A DNA stretch of 33,404 nucleotides from Acanthaster planci (lineage: Eukaryota > Echinodermata > Asteroidea > Valvatida > Acanthasteridae), in assembly GCF_001949145.1 (NCBI RefSeq), contig NW_019091369.1, forward strand, positions 1,612,779-1,646,182, read 5' to 3'. The translations under genes were made by a program, and so were the position numbers. The first letter of the stretch is position 1, and each line of letters starts with the position of its first letter. Of the stretch, positions 32,522 to 33,404 are shown one piece after another. The notes beneath the pieces are model-generated. The model made no database searches, was not told the DNA's origin, and was given only the letters and a program-made list of their open reading frames with translations.

Positions 32522-32869
32522 TTGCTACTTCTAGCTCAGGTTTGCCTCCAAAAAGGGACAAAAACACGTCTGTATGGGCTGAATCATCTACCGATTCTGA
32601 AGGTGCTAGTAGTACTGCCAATACCATACGTGTGTGATCCTGCAACCCTGGCAGAAGAGTCCGCCTCGGCTGCTAAGAATTCCCTGATGACTATATTTTC
32701 AAATGAGCTTCGAGACCTGAAATCGGGGATCATTCAGGAAAAGTTGGATCTTGTCTTGTTAAATCAGCAAGATCTCCTCTGCAGAATGAATGATATGGAA
32801 TCACATCACTCTGATATGGAAAAATCGATCGCGTATACTTCTGAGGCCATCGTGCAAAGTGCAGGCTGA
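32522..32869 (+). pseudogene. Possible ORF1-like coiled-coil relic of a non-LTR retrotransposon
   Basis: A 115-residue frame whose second half (FSNELRDLKSGIIQEKLDLV and onward) is a charged helical segment like the coiled coil of LINE ORF1 proteins. The link rests on position upstream of the endonuclease and RT relics and on composition. It could be unrelated. Confidence 0.35.
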
Positions 32870-32949
32870 AAATAAAAATTTACTCTCCAAAAATTGAATA
32901 ATATGTCTCTGCAACTTGAACATGCCGAAACAACACTTCAGCCACTTTA

Positions 32950-33063
32950 ATGGACAATATTCTATCAACTATATTACTAACCTCAAAATCAGCAATTATA
33001 CTATCAGATTTATCTGATCATTTCCCATATTTACTTCTTTTACATTTGCCCAAAACACCGTAA
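32950..33063 (+). pseudogene. Relic of LINE apurinic endonuclease C-terminus
   Basis: A short frame reads MDNILSTILL and later LSDLSDHFPYLL, stopping at 33061. The SDHFP motif after ILLSDLS is the characteristic final motif of APE-type endonuclease domains of non-LTR retrotransposons. About 37 residues remain. Confidence 0.6.
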
Positions 33064-33137
33064 CACCTGGTAATTAATTTGTCAGAGAATATTCTTGTGA
33101 AAATCTTTTGAATTTAATGATCTTGAGAAATCCTCTG

Positions 33138-33275
33138 ATTTTAGTTTCATTTCTCCAATTTGCCGATGACTGTAACCTTTTTTACAGTCACAATGACCCA
33201 AATGCACTCTCTGATGTTGTCAGTTATGAACTATACGAAGTGCCAACCTAGATCAAAGCAAACAATAAATACTCC
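33138..33275 (+). pseudogene. Relic of LINE reverse transcriptase (FADD box)
   Basis: The frame contains LQFADDCNLFYSH, the catalytic palm motif with its two Asp residues, then NDPNALSDVVSYEL. A TAG at 33249-33251 is followed by IKANNK, equivalent to WFKANKLSLN of Jockey/CR1-clade RTs. It lies about 75 bases after the endonuclease relic, so most of the RT has been deleted. Confidence 0.65.
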
Positions 33276-33277
33276 AT

Positions 33278-33305
33278 GCTCCATCCTGAGGATGGAGGAT
33301 GGAGC
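33278..33305. repeat. Perfect 10-bp inverted repeat
   Basis: GCTCCATCCT (33278-33287) and AGGATGGAGC (33296-33305) can form a hairpin with an 8-base loop. A second one (GTAGGGCT 33331-33338 / AGCCCTAC 33355-33362) follows closely. Confidence 0.5.
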
Positions 33306-33404
33306 GGGAGTGAGAGTCCGTGCCACACTAGTAGGGCTATTAACACTACAGTACAGCCCTACATTCAACATGTGGGGCTAATAAACACCAATATCTTGAG
33401 AATG

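Larger units (their letters stand above)
30148..33404. other. PRPF3 upstream intron: transposon relics, no exon found
   Basis: The stretch is AT-rich and contains a hAT-type miniature element (30559-31033) and non-LTR retrotransposon relics (about 32522-33275). The first PRPF3 exon was not recognised here and is presumably beyond the right edge. Confidence 0.6.

Overview
This is invertebrate nuclear genomic DNA: intron-bearing genes with GT-AG splice sites, AT-rich non-coding sequence, many short transposon relics, and the palindrome ACATGTAC / TACATGTA scattered throughout. The two conserved genes are clearly animal. The repeat types (a GGCCCAATTTCA-type inverted-repeat element, a MIR/CORE-like SINE, TTAA-flanked miniature elements) make me favour an echinoderm or another invertebrate deuterostome. 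That is an inference, not something I could test.

Layout. (1) 1-3105: non-coding, with a 70-bp TTAA-flanked miniature element. (2) 3106-4807: a broken, intronless gene for a three-Ig-domain membrane receptor. (3) 6681-7667: an intact, intronless, single-Ig receptor of the same family with two tyrosine (ITIM-like) motifs in its tail. (4) 7668-11527: non-coding, with a tRNA-derived SINE and a 35-bp minisatellite. (5) 11528-15980, plus strand: eight exons of KTI12, the Elongator-associated P-loop protein. The first coding exon, which should carry the P-loop, was not found. (6) 15981-21299: non-coding, with inverted-repeat elements. (7) 30147-21300, minus strand: twelve exons of PRPF3, the U4/U6 snRNP protein Prp3, about 620 residues and complete to the stop. 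Only the N-terminal exon or exons lie off the right edge. (8) 30148-33404: the first intron or upstream part of PRPF3, with a hAT-type miniature element and relics of a non-LTR retrotransposon.

KTI12 (tRNA wobble-uridine modification) and PRPF3 (spliceosome) are convergent housekeeping neighbours with no evident functional link. The two Ig receptors form a small tandem family that resembles inhibitory immune receptors.

The most unusual observation is an intronic minisatellite in KTI12 (13864-14483). Its repeat unit is a decayed copy of the last 26 codons of the preceding exon plus its splice-donor region. Second is a 4 x 52-bp array in a PRPF3 intron that arose inside a SINE. Third is a pair of roughly 70-bp TTAA-bounded elements found at opposite ends of the window.
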